DNA of 7,841 bases from NCBI GenBank assembly GCA_012514965.1, contig JAAYZH010000244.1, forward strand, positions 1-7,841, given 5' to 3'. Position 1 is the stretch's first letter, and every line of letters begins with the position of its first letter. Both the position numbers and the translations under genes were made by a program. Shown piece by piece: positions 1-5,424 of this stretch. This DNA comes from Clostridiaceae bacterium. Its GTDB lineage: Bacteria; Bacillota; Clostridia; Saccharofermentanales; Fastidiosipilaceae. Under the pieces are notes generated by a model. That model saw nothing but the letters and a program-made list of their open reading frames with translations. It did no database searches and was not told the origin of the DNA.

Positions 1-270
1 GAGTGGCCGCACAACTCGGTTTTTTGCCACGATTCGGGGTTCTGGGGACAAATATCCGAGTTATCCAGGCGGAGTGGCCACACAACTCGGGATTTTGCCA
101 CGATTCGGGGGTCGGGTGGACAGAATTTTCGATATTCCAAGCACCGGGCACACACTTTCGCAAATTTTGTCCAGATCTGGGGGTGCGGTGGACAAGTTTG
201 ACGTTTATCGGAGCACCGAGGCCAGATAAACGTAATTTTTGGCCAGAATCGCAGCCAAGTCCCACTAGAC
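1..270. repeat. Degenerate ~72-bp tandem repeat array (about 4 copies)
   Basis: Copies begin near 1, 72, about 145 and about 217. The first two match closely over their first 40 bases: GAGTGGCC, CACAACTCGG, TTTTGCCACGATTCGGGG. Copy 3 keeps TTTTGTCCAGAT, GGGGG and GGTGGACA. Copy 4 is weaker (TTTTTGGCCAGAATCG). The TTTTG core recurs at spacings of 71 to 73 bases. The array starts at the window edge, so it probably continues to the left. Spacing from copy 1 to copy 2 is 71, not a multiple of three, so the copies are read in different frames and the region is unlikely to encode a repeat protein. From 271 to 317 I see nothing recognisable. I do not know the repeat family. Confidence 0.7.
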
Positions 271-319
271 CAAATCACGAGGATGAAAGGTTTGCTAACA
301 GCAACCGCCCGTGTGCGTG

Positions 320-325
320 TATAAT
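320..325 (+). promoter_or_regulatory. Putative -10 box upstream of the cation transporter
   Basis: A perfect TATAAT lies 43 bases before the transporter start codon and is preceded directly by TG. No good -35 hexamer is present at 16 to 18 bases. TTGCTA at 292-297 resembles one but is too distant (22-base spacer). A start near 332 would leave a leader of under 40 bases. Assignment rests on the -10 match alone. Confidence 0.4.
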
Positions 326-335
326 CAGCATAATT

Positions 336-354
336 CGCCGGCCCAACTGCGGCG
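336..354 (+). promoter_or_regulatory. Small GC hairpin next to the ribosome binding site
   Basis: CGCCG (336-340) is complementary to CGGCG (350-354), with a 9-base loop. U·G pairs could extend the stem to 334-356. It ends just before the Shine-Dalgarno stretch AAGGGA (357-362), so the folded leader could affect ribosome access. No T run follows, so it is not a terminator. A regulatory role is inference only. Confidence 0.3.
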
Positions 355-368
355 GGAAGGGATGAGCT

Positions 369-1583
369 ATGACCGATTTTATCATCAGAAAATTTATCAA
401 AGACTATCAGAATGTCGATCACCCGGGAGTCCGTACCACGTACGGCAACACCGCGAGTGTAGTCGGAATCATCTGCAATGTTTTGCTGTTCGCGGGCAAA
501 CTACTGGTGGGCCTGCTGACTCAATCCGTGTCCATTACGGCAGATGCTGTGAATAACCTGTCGGACTCTTCTTCGAGTATTGTGAGCTTTTTTGGCTTCA
601 AGCTAGCCAGCCGCCCGGCTGACAAGGATCACCCTTATGGGCACGGCCGTTATGAGTATCTGGCCGGGCTTTTTGTCGCTGTCTTGATTATGGTGATCGG
701 TGTGGAGATCTTTAAGAGCAGTCTGGGCAGGATTTTGCATCCGGTCGAGGTCGATTATTCGCTGGTCTCGGTTATTGTCTTGCTTGCTTCAATTGGCCTT
801 AAATTCTGGATGATGTTCTTTTATCGGCGCATTGGCAAGACCATCAATTCACAGACTTTGCTGGCAACTGCCGCTGACAGCCGAAACGATGTGATTGCTA
901 CGGGGGCGGTGCTTTTGGCCGCGCTGATTACGAAGTTCACGAGTGTCAATCTGGATGGCTGGATGGGTCTTGTGGTGGCGGTCTTCATTGTGATTAATGG
1001 ATTTGGCATTGTCCGCGCGACCATTGACCCCTTGCTGGGCAAAGCACCTGATACGGAATACATTACCAGGATTCGCGACAAGGTGCTTAGTTACCCGGGT
1101 GTGCTGGGGACGCATGACCTTCTGGTCCATGACTATGGTCCGGCGCGCAAATTCGCGAGTGTACATGTCGAAATGGATGCTGATACGGATGGCTTGCTGG
1201 CTCATGAGCTGATTGACAAAATCGAGCAGGATTTCAGAGAAGATGAAGGTCTCCAGCTGACGGTGCATTACGACCCTATCCCTTTCCATTCTGATACGGA
1301 TGTTCAGATTCGGCAGTGGCTGACTGCGGAAGTACAGTTGATCGACCCGGAGCTGAGTATCCATGACCTCAAGATCTTTCGAGAGGCCGGCCAAACCCGT
1401 TTGGTTTTTGATTGTGTCAAGCCCGAAAATTTGGCCATGAGCAGCATGGAGATAAAAAAACGCATCAATGAGAGGGTCAAGCTGACGCATCCGCGCTGCC
1501 AGTGCCTCGTTCAGGTTGAGAGCTACGCGCCTACGCAACGTCTGGATATAGACCTCAATGACTTTCGTGAAGATGAAGACTAA
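369..1583 (+). CDS. Cation diffusion facilitator family transporter, probable Mn(II) exporter
   Basis: Membrane antiporter of the CDF family (404 aa), expected to export a divalent metal in exchange for protons. Six hydrophobic segments lie at roughly 28-50, 52-76, 95-113, 129-152, 163-187 and 194-215, followed by a cytosolic C-terminal region. The family motif HPYGHGR is at 88-94. Aligned by eye to E. coli YiiP (Asp45, Asp49, His153, Asp157), the transport site reads Asn62, Asp66, Asp170, Asp174. An Asn/Asp/Asp/Asp site is reported for the manganese exporter MntE of Streptococcus pneumoniae, whereas zinc exporters usually carry a His, so Mn(II) is the better guess. Residues 228-305 form the usual ferredoxin-like dimerisation domain; about 100 further residues follow and seem to repeat that fold (HDL at 249-251 and 332-334). 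The ATG at 369 has AGGGA six bases upstream. Family is certain; substrate is inferred. Confidence 0.93.
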   Translation: MTDFIIRKFIKDYQNVDHPGVRTTYGNTASVVGIICNVLLFAGKLLVGLLTQSVSITADAVNNLSDSSSSIVSFFGFKLASRPADKDHPYGHGRYEYLAGLFVAVLIMVIGVEIFKSSLGRILHPVEVDYSLVSVIVLLASIGLKFWMMFFYRRIGKTINSQTLLATAADSRNDVIATGAVLLAALITKFTSVNLDGWMGLVVAVFIVINGFGIVRATIDPLLGKAPDTEYITRIRDKVLSYPGVLGTHDLLVHDYGPARKFASVHVEMDADTDGLLAHELIDKIEQDFREDEGLQLTVHYDPIPFHSDTDVQIRQWLTAEVQLIDPELSIHDLKIFREAGQTRLVFDCVKPENLAMSSMEIKKRINERVKLTHPRCQCLVQVESYAPTQRLDIDLNDFREDED

Positions 1584-1674
1584 GTTCTATTTGCTTGGCG
1601 GAGGCGTCAGCGGGCTGGTCCGGGATGACTCTCTTTACGAAAAGCTGAAGCCATTACCGGATTTTCATGTATAA
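1573..1674 (+). CDS. Possible 33-codon small ORF overlapping the transporter end
   Basis: ATG at 1573 opens a frame ending at TAA 1672-1674, overlapping the last 11 bases of the transporter gene in another frame. The predicted peptide begins MKTKFYLLGGGVSGLVRDDS and ends in PDFHV. The GGGVSGL stretch resembles a dinucleotide-binding loop, but the peptide is far too short for such a fold. It occupies most of the gap before tmk and has protein-like composition. Against it: no proper Shine-Dalgarno (only GAAG touching the ATG), and the last codons overlap the putative tmk -10 box. It could be a real small protein coupled to the transporter, the remnant of a larger gene, or chance. I do not recognise a family. 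Confidence 0.25.
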   Translation: MKTKFYLLGGGVSGLVRDDSLYEKLKPLPDFHV

Positions 1675-1675
1675 T
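1670..1675 (+). promoter_or_regulatory. Putative -10 box for the tmk operon
   Basis: A perfect TATAAT preceded by TG, the same eight bases TGTATAAT as at 318-325, lies 31 bases before the tmk ATG. The best -35-like hexamer, CTGAAG at 1645-1650, is weak and at a long 19-base spacing. I see no intrinsic terminator between the transporter and tmk, so read-through from upstream is also possible. Confidence 0.4.
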
Positions 1676-1706
1676 AAGACCACAAGTGTAGAGAAAAGGA
1701 TGGCGC

Positions 1707-2363
1707 ATGAAGGCAAGAGGTCTTTTCATTACAATAGAAGGGATTGATGGCGCGGGCAAGGGCACGCAGATCGATCACATCTGTTCGTACATGGAGACGG
1801 AGGGCATTGAGCTGATTCTACTGAGGGAGCCGGGAGGCACTTCAATAGGCGAACAGATACGCGGCATTCTGCTTGGACAGAATAATGCAGAGATGAAGGC
1901 GATGACGGAGCTGCTCCTTTTCGCCGCTGCCCGTGCTCAACTGGTCCGTGAGGTCATCGAGCCGGCACTGGCCGAGGGTAAATGGATTCTTTGCGACAGG
2001 TTTTTCGACTCTACCCTGGCCTATCAGGCCGGAGGCAGGGGGCTTGACCGGGACATGGTTCAGCAGAGCATTCTTCTGGCGACAGGAGGACTGGAGCCGG
2101 ACTTGACACTCTATCTGGATCTGGACCCAGATGTCGCTTCTGAGCGGCGAGCGCGTCGGGAAGAGTCGCTCGGGAATGAAGCGGACCGGATCGAGCGGGA
2201 AGATATGATCTTTAAGCGGGCGGTGCGGGCCGAGTATTTGCGACTGGCCGCAGAGCTAGAACGGATTGTGACAATTGACGCAGGGGGAGACCCTCTGAGC
2301 GTATGGTATGAGATACAGCAGACATTGACACCTTTGGTACAGAAGCATAGGGGAGGCAAATAG
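1707..2363 (+). CDS. tmk: Thymidylate kinase
   Basis: Cytosolic dTMP kinase (218 aa; about 212 in Bacillus subtilis) converting dTMP to dTDP with ATP, the last step specific to dTTP synthesis. Visible motifs in order: P-loop EGIDGAGKGTQ (11-21); REPGGT (40-45), which contacts the nucleotide; DRFFDSTLAYQ (97-107), the family's DR signature; and an Arg-rich lid at about 147-163 (ERRARREES then DRIE). The P-loop has Gly19 after the lysine where many family members have Thr or Ser, giving an adenylate-kinase-like GKGT; this should still bind phosphate. The ATG is preceded by AAGGA at 1696-1700, six bases away; an ATG at 1700 is out of frame. It is first in a close-packed operon, with darA starting one base after the stop codon. 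Confidence 0.97.
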   Translation: MKARGLFITIEGIDGAGKGTQIDHICSYMETEGIELILLREPGGTSIGEQIRGILLGQNNAEMKAMTELLLFAAARAQLVREVIEPALAEGKWILCDRFFDSTLAYQAGGRGLDRDMVQQSILLATGGLEPDLTLYLDLDPDVASERRARREESLGNEADRIEREDMIFKRAVRAEYLRLAAELERIVTIDAGGDPLSVWYEIQQTLTPLVQKHRGGK

Positions 2364-2364
2364 C

Positions 2365-2694
2365 ATGAAACTGATTTATTCGATCGTGCACGATGAGGAT
2401 AGCCCTCGCGTGATGGCGGAGTTGAACAAGGCGGGTTTCCGAGTGACGAAGCTCAATTCTTCGGGTGGTTTTCTCCGTTCCGGCAACACCACCTTGATGA
2501 CGGTTGTTGAGGACGAGGAGGTCAAGCAGGCTTTGGACATTATTCGTAAGTTCTCCAGCGCTCGTAAGGCTGCGGTGAACACGAATGTTACACCTTCAGC
2601 CGCCGGCGGTTCGTATGTTCCCTTCCCTGTAGAGGTGAATATAGGCGGCGCGACGGTCTTTATCACAAACGTAGAGTATTTTGAGAAAATGTAG
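2365..2694 (+). CDS. darA: Cyclic di-AMP receptor, PII-like protein DarA (YaaQ/PstA)
   Basis: Small cytosolic PII-like protein (109 aa, the usual family length) that as a trimer binds cyclic di-AMP at subunit interfaces; its downstream partner is not settled in the literature I know. Diagnostic stretches are GFRVTKLNSSGGFLRSGN (24-41), which carries the family's ligand-contact Arg, Thr, Gly and Asn positions, and the C-terminal GGATVFITNVEYFEKM (94-109). Residues about 68-85 match the position of the long flexible loop that distinguishes it from classical PII proteins. A strong GGGAGG (2351-2356) lies eight bases before the ATG. It sits one base after tmk and overlaps holB by 14 bases, the standard Firmicutes arrangement. 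This implies that the organism makes cyclic di-AMP, although no cyclase gene is in view. Confidence 0.95.
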   Translation: MKLIYSIVHDEDSPRVMAELNKAGFRVTKLNSSGGFLRSGNTTLMTVVEDEEVKQALDIIRKFSSARKAAVNTNVTPSAAGGSYVPFPVEVNIGGATVFITNVEYFEKM

Positions 2695-3727
2695 CAAGTT
2701 TACAGACCTGGCCGGGCCGGAGGTTCTCCGATCGAAACTGGCGACTCTGGTGCGGGAAGCCCGTACGCAGACGGTCGTATTATCGGGACCCGCCGGCAGC
2801 GGCAAGAAGACCTGGGCCGGAGCATTGGCCGCCGCCTGGTTATGCAGTGCCCCCACGCAAGCGGGGGCTTGTGGCGTTTGCCCGGCTTGCCATTACTATG
2901 CCGCGGAGACGCACCCCGACTACATCGAGCTGCTGCCTGAAGCTGCCGGCAAGTCCGTACCCATAGACCAGATTCGCAAACGAGTACACGCGGAAGTAGA
3001 TTTGCGTCCGCAGATCGGGCAGCGTCGTGTCTGGGTCCTGGATGGCGACGGGCTCTTGGAGAGCGGCCAAAACGCCTTGCTGAAAGTGCTTGAAGAACCG
3101 CCGCCGCATGCCCGTTTTATCTTGGTCGTGAGTGATATCGGCAGTTTGCTGCCCACCCTCGTCTCACGTGCGGTGAATGTGTCTTTGCCCCGTTTACGCG
3201 CGGATGAGCTGGAACAGGTACTTGAGAAGGCCGGCGTGGCGGATCTGGAAGCCCGAAAACTGGCCATTACGTTCGCCAGAGGTTTGCCGGGCGTGGCTCT
3301 GGAGCTGGCCGGCGGGGACACATATCCGGAGTTGCGAATGCAGCTGCTGGACTGGCTGCGAGCTTTTCCGACCCATGGCCTGGCCGAGGCCCTGACGGAA
3401 GACTACACCTTTTTTGAGAACCATAGAGCCGAACTCGCTACCGTTTTTATGTTTTTACAGAGTTTGGTTCGGGATTTGGCCGTGTTGCAGAGCAGTAGGG
3501 TTGTAAACTTGCTGATGCATCCGGACCTGTCTGCCGACCTGCAGGCTATGAATAAGAGAAACCCACTGCTGCCCGCACAAGCGAGCCGCGTGATTCATAT
3601 ACTGAATGAAGCTGAATATCGTTTACAAGGCAATGCGAATTTTGAGATGACCATTTGCCGTATGCTTTTGCTGATAAGAGAGGAGTATATAAATGCCAGG
3701 AGTAATAGGCGTTCGCTTTCCCGATAG
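2681..3727 (+). CDS. holB: DNA polymerase III delta' subunit (clamp loader)
   Basis: Clamp-loader AAA+ protein (348 aa; about 329 in B. subtilis) that helps load the beta sliding clamp. Domains: nucleotide-fold region about 1-170 with P-loop-like GPAGSGKK (36-43), then zinc-ribbon cysteines Cys55, Cys64, Cys67 and Cys70, and NALLKVLEEPPP (131-142), a hallmark of delta' and gamma/tau. The Walker B stretch WVLDGDG (118-124) lacks the catalytic Glu, and the P-loop Lys is followed by Lys instead of Thr/Ser, fitting delta', which does not hydrolyse ATP. The usual SRC motif reads SRA (162-164). No ATG exists near the N-terminus; TTG at 2681 is the only start that keeps the conserved KFTDLAGPEVL opening. 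It overlaps darA by 14 bases and has only a weak AGAG upstream, suggesting translational coupling. The exact start is less sure than the gene. Confidence 0.93.
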   Translation: MRKCSKFTDLAGPEVLRSKLATLVREARTQTVVLSGPAGSGKKTWAGALAAAWLCSAPTQAGACGVCPACHYYAAETHPDYIELLPEAAGKSVPIDQIRKRVHAEVDLRPQIGQRRVWVLDGDGLLESGQNALLKVLEEPPPHARFILVVSDIGSLLPTLVSRAVNVSLPRLRADELEQVLEKAGVADLEARKLAITFARGLPGVALELAGGDTYPELRMQLLDWLRAFPTHGLAEALTEDYTFFENHRAELATVFMFLQSLVRDLAVLQSSRVVNLLMHPDLSADLQAMNKRNPLLPAQASRVIHILNEAEYRLQGNANFEMTICRMLLLIREEYINARSNRRSLSR

Positions 3728-4976
3728 TGCCCGTACCTATCGTTTTGACCCCGGTACATTGAGTGTAATGGTAGGGGACATGGTCCTCGTCGACACACCG
3801 CAAGGCCGTGAATTCGGTACAGTGGCCACTTCGAAGAGGCCGCTGCTTGCCCAGGAAGAGGGGCAGAATTTCCCCACCGTAGCCCGTATCGCCACTGAAG
3901 ACGATATCCGTCAGTTTCAGGAGAATTGTCTAGCGGAGCGGGAAGCTTTTACCGTTTGCCGCGATTTGATCGACGAACACAAGCTTGACATGAATCTGGT
4001 AGCAGCCGAGATCACCTATGACGAGCGTAAGTATATTTTTTATTTTACTGCCGAAGGCAGGGTCGATTTCCGTGATCTGGTCCGTGATTTGGCCGCCCGC
4101 TTCAGGGTGCGTATAGAGCTGCGACAGATCGGTGTACGTGACGACGCGAAGAAGAACGGAGGCATGGGAATTTGCGGACGTGAGTTGTGCTGCTCGTCCT
4201 GGATGGAGAATTTCGTCCCGGTATCGATTCGCATGGCCAAAGAGCAGAACATTTCCATGAATCCCACGAAAGTCAGCGGCAACTGCGGTCGCTTGCTGTG
4301 CTGCTTGAATTATGAGAATGATGCCTATAAGGCTAATCGTAGACTCCTGCCCAAAATGGGGGCTCTTATCGATACACCGGAGGGCAAGGCGAAGGTTATT
4401 CAGGAAGACGTACTGGGCCTGAAAATCACCCTTCTCCCACAGCTGCCTGATGGCAACTGGGGGGACCCGTATACAGTGGCCGCCGAAGAACTCGGCTATG
4501 GCGAACTTTGTCGCAAGAGACCGGACGAGGTCCCGGGTGACAGGCGAGGAGACGATCGTGTTGCTGCTGCGCGCGAAGCCACTCCCGCACCTGCTCCCGC
4601 ATCTGCAACCGCACCTGTAACGGCAACGGACAAGGAAGCTGGGCAGCCCTGCAAATGTCCGCACAAGAAGGCTGCAGACCTTGATAGACGAGATAACGAG
4701 CTTGTTGCTGCTGCAGAATTCAGCGAAGATGCAAGCCCGCGTGATGCCCGCGGCGCGACGCCTGCAAAGGCTGTCGAGCAGGCAGTGACTAGCAATCGTC
4801 AGGCTGCCGGCCCCTCCGCAAGTCCTGCTAAAGAAGCGAAGGCCAGACCGCGCGGCAGCAAGCTGCGCAACGGCCGCCGCGGCAGCAAACCTGCCCCCGG
4901 CGCCGACCAGCCTCGTCCGCGGTACATTATTGATCCCGGCAAATCTGATACAGAAAAGGGCAAACGCCAGCCTTAA
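3693..4976 (+). CDS. ricT: PSP1/RicT (YaaT) family Fe-S protein with long C-terminal tail
   Basis: Homologue of B. subtilis RicT, which with RicA and RicF forms a complex carrying [4Fe-4S] clusters that assists RNase Y-dependent mRNA maturation. The PSP1 domain covers roughly residues 60-145. Two signature cysteine groups follow: CGRELCC (Cys161, 166, 167) and CGRLLCCLNYE (Cys198, 203, 204), then a conserved region to about 270. B. subtilis RicT is about 275 residues. This protein has about 150 more, rich in Ala, Pro, Lys and Arg, with a CKC pair at 320-322 and imperfect internal repeats (DRRGDDRVAAA and DRRDNELVAAA). The tail is probably disordered. ATG 3693 has AGAGGAG about eight bases upstream and overlaps the holB end by 35 bases. 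No terminator is evident after the stop; CACATTTTGTG at 4978-4988 is too weak. Confidence 0.94.
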   Translation: MPGVIGVRFPDSARTYRFDPGTLSVMVGDMVLVDTPQGREFGTVATSKRPLLAQEEGQNFPTVARIATEDDIRQFQENCLAEREAFTVCRDLIDEHKLDMNLVAAEITYDERKYIFYFTAEGRVDFRDLVRDLAARFRVRIELRQIGVRDDAKKNGGMGICGRELCCSSWMENFVPVSIRMAKEQNISMNPTKVSGNCGRLLCCLNYENDAYKANRRLLPKMGALIDTPEGKAKVIQEDVLGLKITLLPQLPDGNWGDPYTVAAEELGYGELCRKRPDEVPGDRRGDDRVAAAREATPAPAPASATAPVTATDKEAGQPCKCPHKKAADLDRRDNELVAAAEFSEDASPRDARGATPAKAVEQAVTSNRQAAGPSASPAKEAKARPRGSKLRNGRRGSKPAPGADQPRPRYIIDPGKSDTEKGKRQP

Positions 4977-5022
4977 ACACATTTTGTGCAAGCGTCACGA
5001 AGATTTACTGTGATTAGAGTCA

Positions 5023-5051
5023 TTGATTATTGGATTTTGTGATGGTAGTAT
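5023..5051 (+). promoter_or_regulatory. Putative promoter of the ferredoxin gene
   Basis: TTGATT (5023-5028) and TAGTAT (5046-5051) match four of six bases each of the -35 and -10 consensus, with the optimal 17-base spacer, about 30 bases before the ferredoxin ATG. An own promoter plus the terminator at 5296 suggests that the ferredoxin is a single-gene transcript, possibly also reached by read-through from ricT. Confidence 0.45.
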
Positions 5052-5081
5052 TGACCTATCTTATTACAGGAGGGTTACGAC

Positions 5082-5255
5082 ATGGCATATGTAATTTCAG
5101 ACGAATGCATTTCCTGTGGTGCTTGCGAGAGCGAGTGCCCGACAGAAGCGATTTCTGCAGGTGAAACACAATACGTTATCGACGCTGATACTTGTATTGA
5201 TTGCGGCGCTTGCGCAAGTGTTTGCCCGACATCGGCTATCAGTCCCGGGGCCTAA
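5082..5255 (+). CDS. Clostridial-type 2[4Fe-4S] ferredoxin
   Basis: Small soluble electron carrier (57 aa), the size and pattern of classical clostridial ferredoxin, used by anaerobes with low-potential enzymes such as pyruvate:ferredoxin oxidoreductase and hydrogenase. Two complete cluster motifs are visible: Cys9, 12, 15, 19 and Cys38, 41, 44, 48, each of the form CxxCxxCxxxCP. The protein begins MAYVISDECISCGAC and shows the expected internal two-fold repeat (DECISCGAC and DTCIDCGAC). A strong AGGAGGG (5068-5074) sits seven bases before the ATG, consistent with high expression. It has its own promoter-like site and an intrinsic terminator just downstream. The physiological partner cannot be told from this window. 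Confidence 0.97.
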   Translation: MAYVISDECISCGACESECPTEAISAGETQYVIDADTCIDCGACASVCPTSAISPGA

Positions 5256-5295
5256 GTCCTCGGCTCTGATCTGATTCGCAGCATTCACGTAAAAT

Positions 5296-5326
5296 GTTTC
5301 CGGTCATTGATCGGGAACTTTTTTTT
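5296..5326 (+). terminator. Rho-independent terminator after the ferredoxin gene
   Basis: GTTTCCGGTC (5296-5305) pairs with GATCGGGAAC (5309-5318) as a 10-bp stem with two G·U pairs and a 3-base loop, followed directly by eight T (5319-5326). It lies 40 bases after the ferredoxin stop codon. Confidence 0.88.
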
Positions 5327-5339
5327 GGCCCGCAAATTA

Positions 5340-5348
5340 TGGTAAAAT
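5340..5348 (+). promoter_or_regulatory. Extended -10 promoter for murJ-trmN6
   Basis: TGGTAAAAT fits an extended -10 (TGn plus TAAAAT, five of six consensus). The -35 position falls in the T run of the upstream terminator, so no proper -35 box exists; extended -10 promoters can work without one. Transcription would start near 5355, after the ferredoxin terminator has isolated this unit from upstream. Confidence 0.45.
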
Positions 5349-5366
5349 GATTAGTACTGTAGGGTG

Positions 5367-5387
5367 GCCGCGGTGGCGGCGTTTTTT
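5367..5387 (+). terminator. Possible attenuator hairpin in the murJ leader
   Basis: GCCGC (5367-5371) pairs with GCGGC (5376-5380) around a GGTG loop, followed by G and six T (5382-5387). It has the shape of a weak intrinsic terminator only about 12 bases after the inferred transcription start. The stem is just 5 bp, and no alternative antiterminator pairing was found, so it may be an attenuator or simply leader structure. Confidence 0.3.
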
Positions 5388-5388
5388 C

Positions 5389-5424
5389 ATGTCTGGAGAA
5401 GGGGGCTTTGCCCGGATTATATGA
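5389..5424 (+). CDS. Possible 11-codon upstream ORF coupled to murJ
   Basis: ATG at 5389 opens an 11-codon frame (MSGEGGFARII) whose TGA (5422-5424) overlaps the murJ start as ATGA. murJ has no well-spaced Shine-Dalgarno: the purine runs GGAG and GAAGGGGG lie at 5395-5405. Coupling through this short frame could therefore explain how murJ is translated. The upstream ORF itself also lacks a clear ribosome binding site. Alternatively, a small GGGC-TTT-GCCC hairpin (5403-5413) could loop out and bring GAAGG (5398-5402) to about seven bases from the ATG. Both ideas are inference. Confidence 0.22.
   Translation: MSGEGGFARII

Noticed and set aside
3..365. 120-codon + strand frame across the repeat array
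   Set aside because: Starts with GTG at the window edge, has no recognisable domain, and its repeat units are read in different frames, so there is no protein-level repeat. It also runs over the transporter promoter and leader.
326..368. Manganese (yybP-ykoY) riboswitch before the probable Mn exporter
   Set aside because: The inferred leader is under 40 bases, too short for that riboswitch, and no matching conserved stems were seen further upstream.
849..1538. 229-codon frame on the - strand opposite the transporter
   Set aside because: Shadow of the confidently assigned CDF gene; no membrane segments or motifs of its own.
1606..1626. GGGVSGL in the small ORF as evidence of an FAD/NAD-binding enzyme
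   Set aside because: The frame ends after 33 codons and no continuation in another frame was recognised, so the motif alone does not support an enzyme.
1584..1660. Terminator after the transporter gene
   Set aside because: Only a 4-base GTCA/TGAC pairing with no T run; not convincing.
4978..4988. CACATTTTGTG hairpin as a ricT terminator
   Set aside because: Four A/T-containing pairs with a 3-base loop and no T tail; too weak.
3930..4991. 353-codon frame on the - strand opposite ricT
   Set aside because: Long only because the GC- and Ala-rich ricT coding strand leaves few stops on the opposite strand. The + strand carries the conserved PSP1 protein, and the antisense peptide has no recognisable motif.
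5364..5420. GTG 5364 (or GTG 5373) as the murJ start
   Set aside because: The extra residues do not resemble MurJ, overlap the hairpin and T run, lack a ribosome binding site, and would begin about 10 bases after the expected transcript start.
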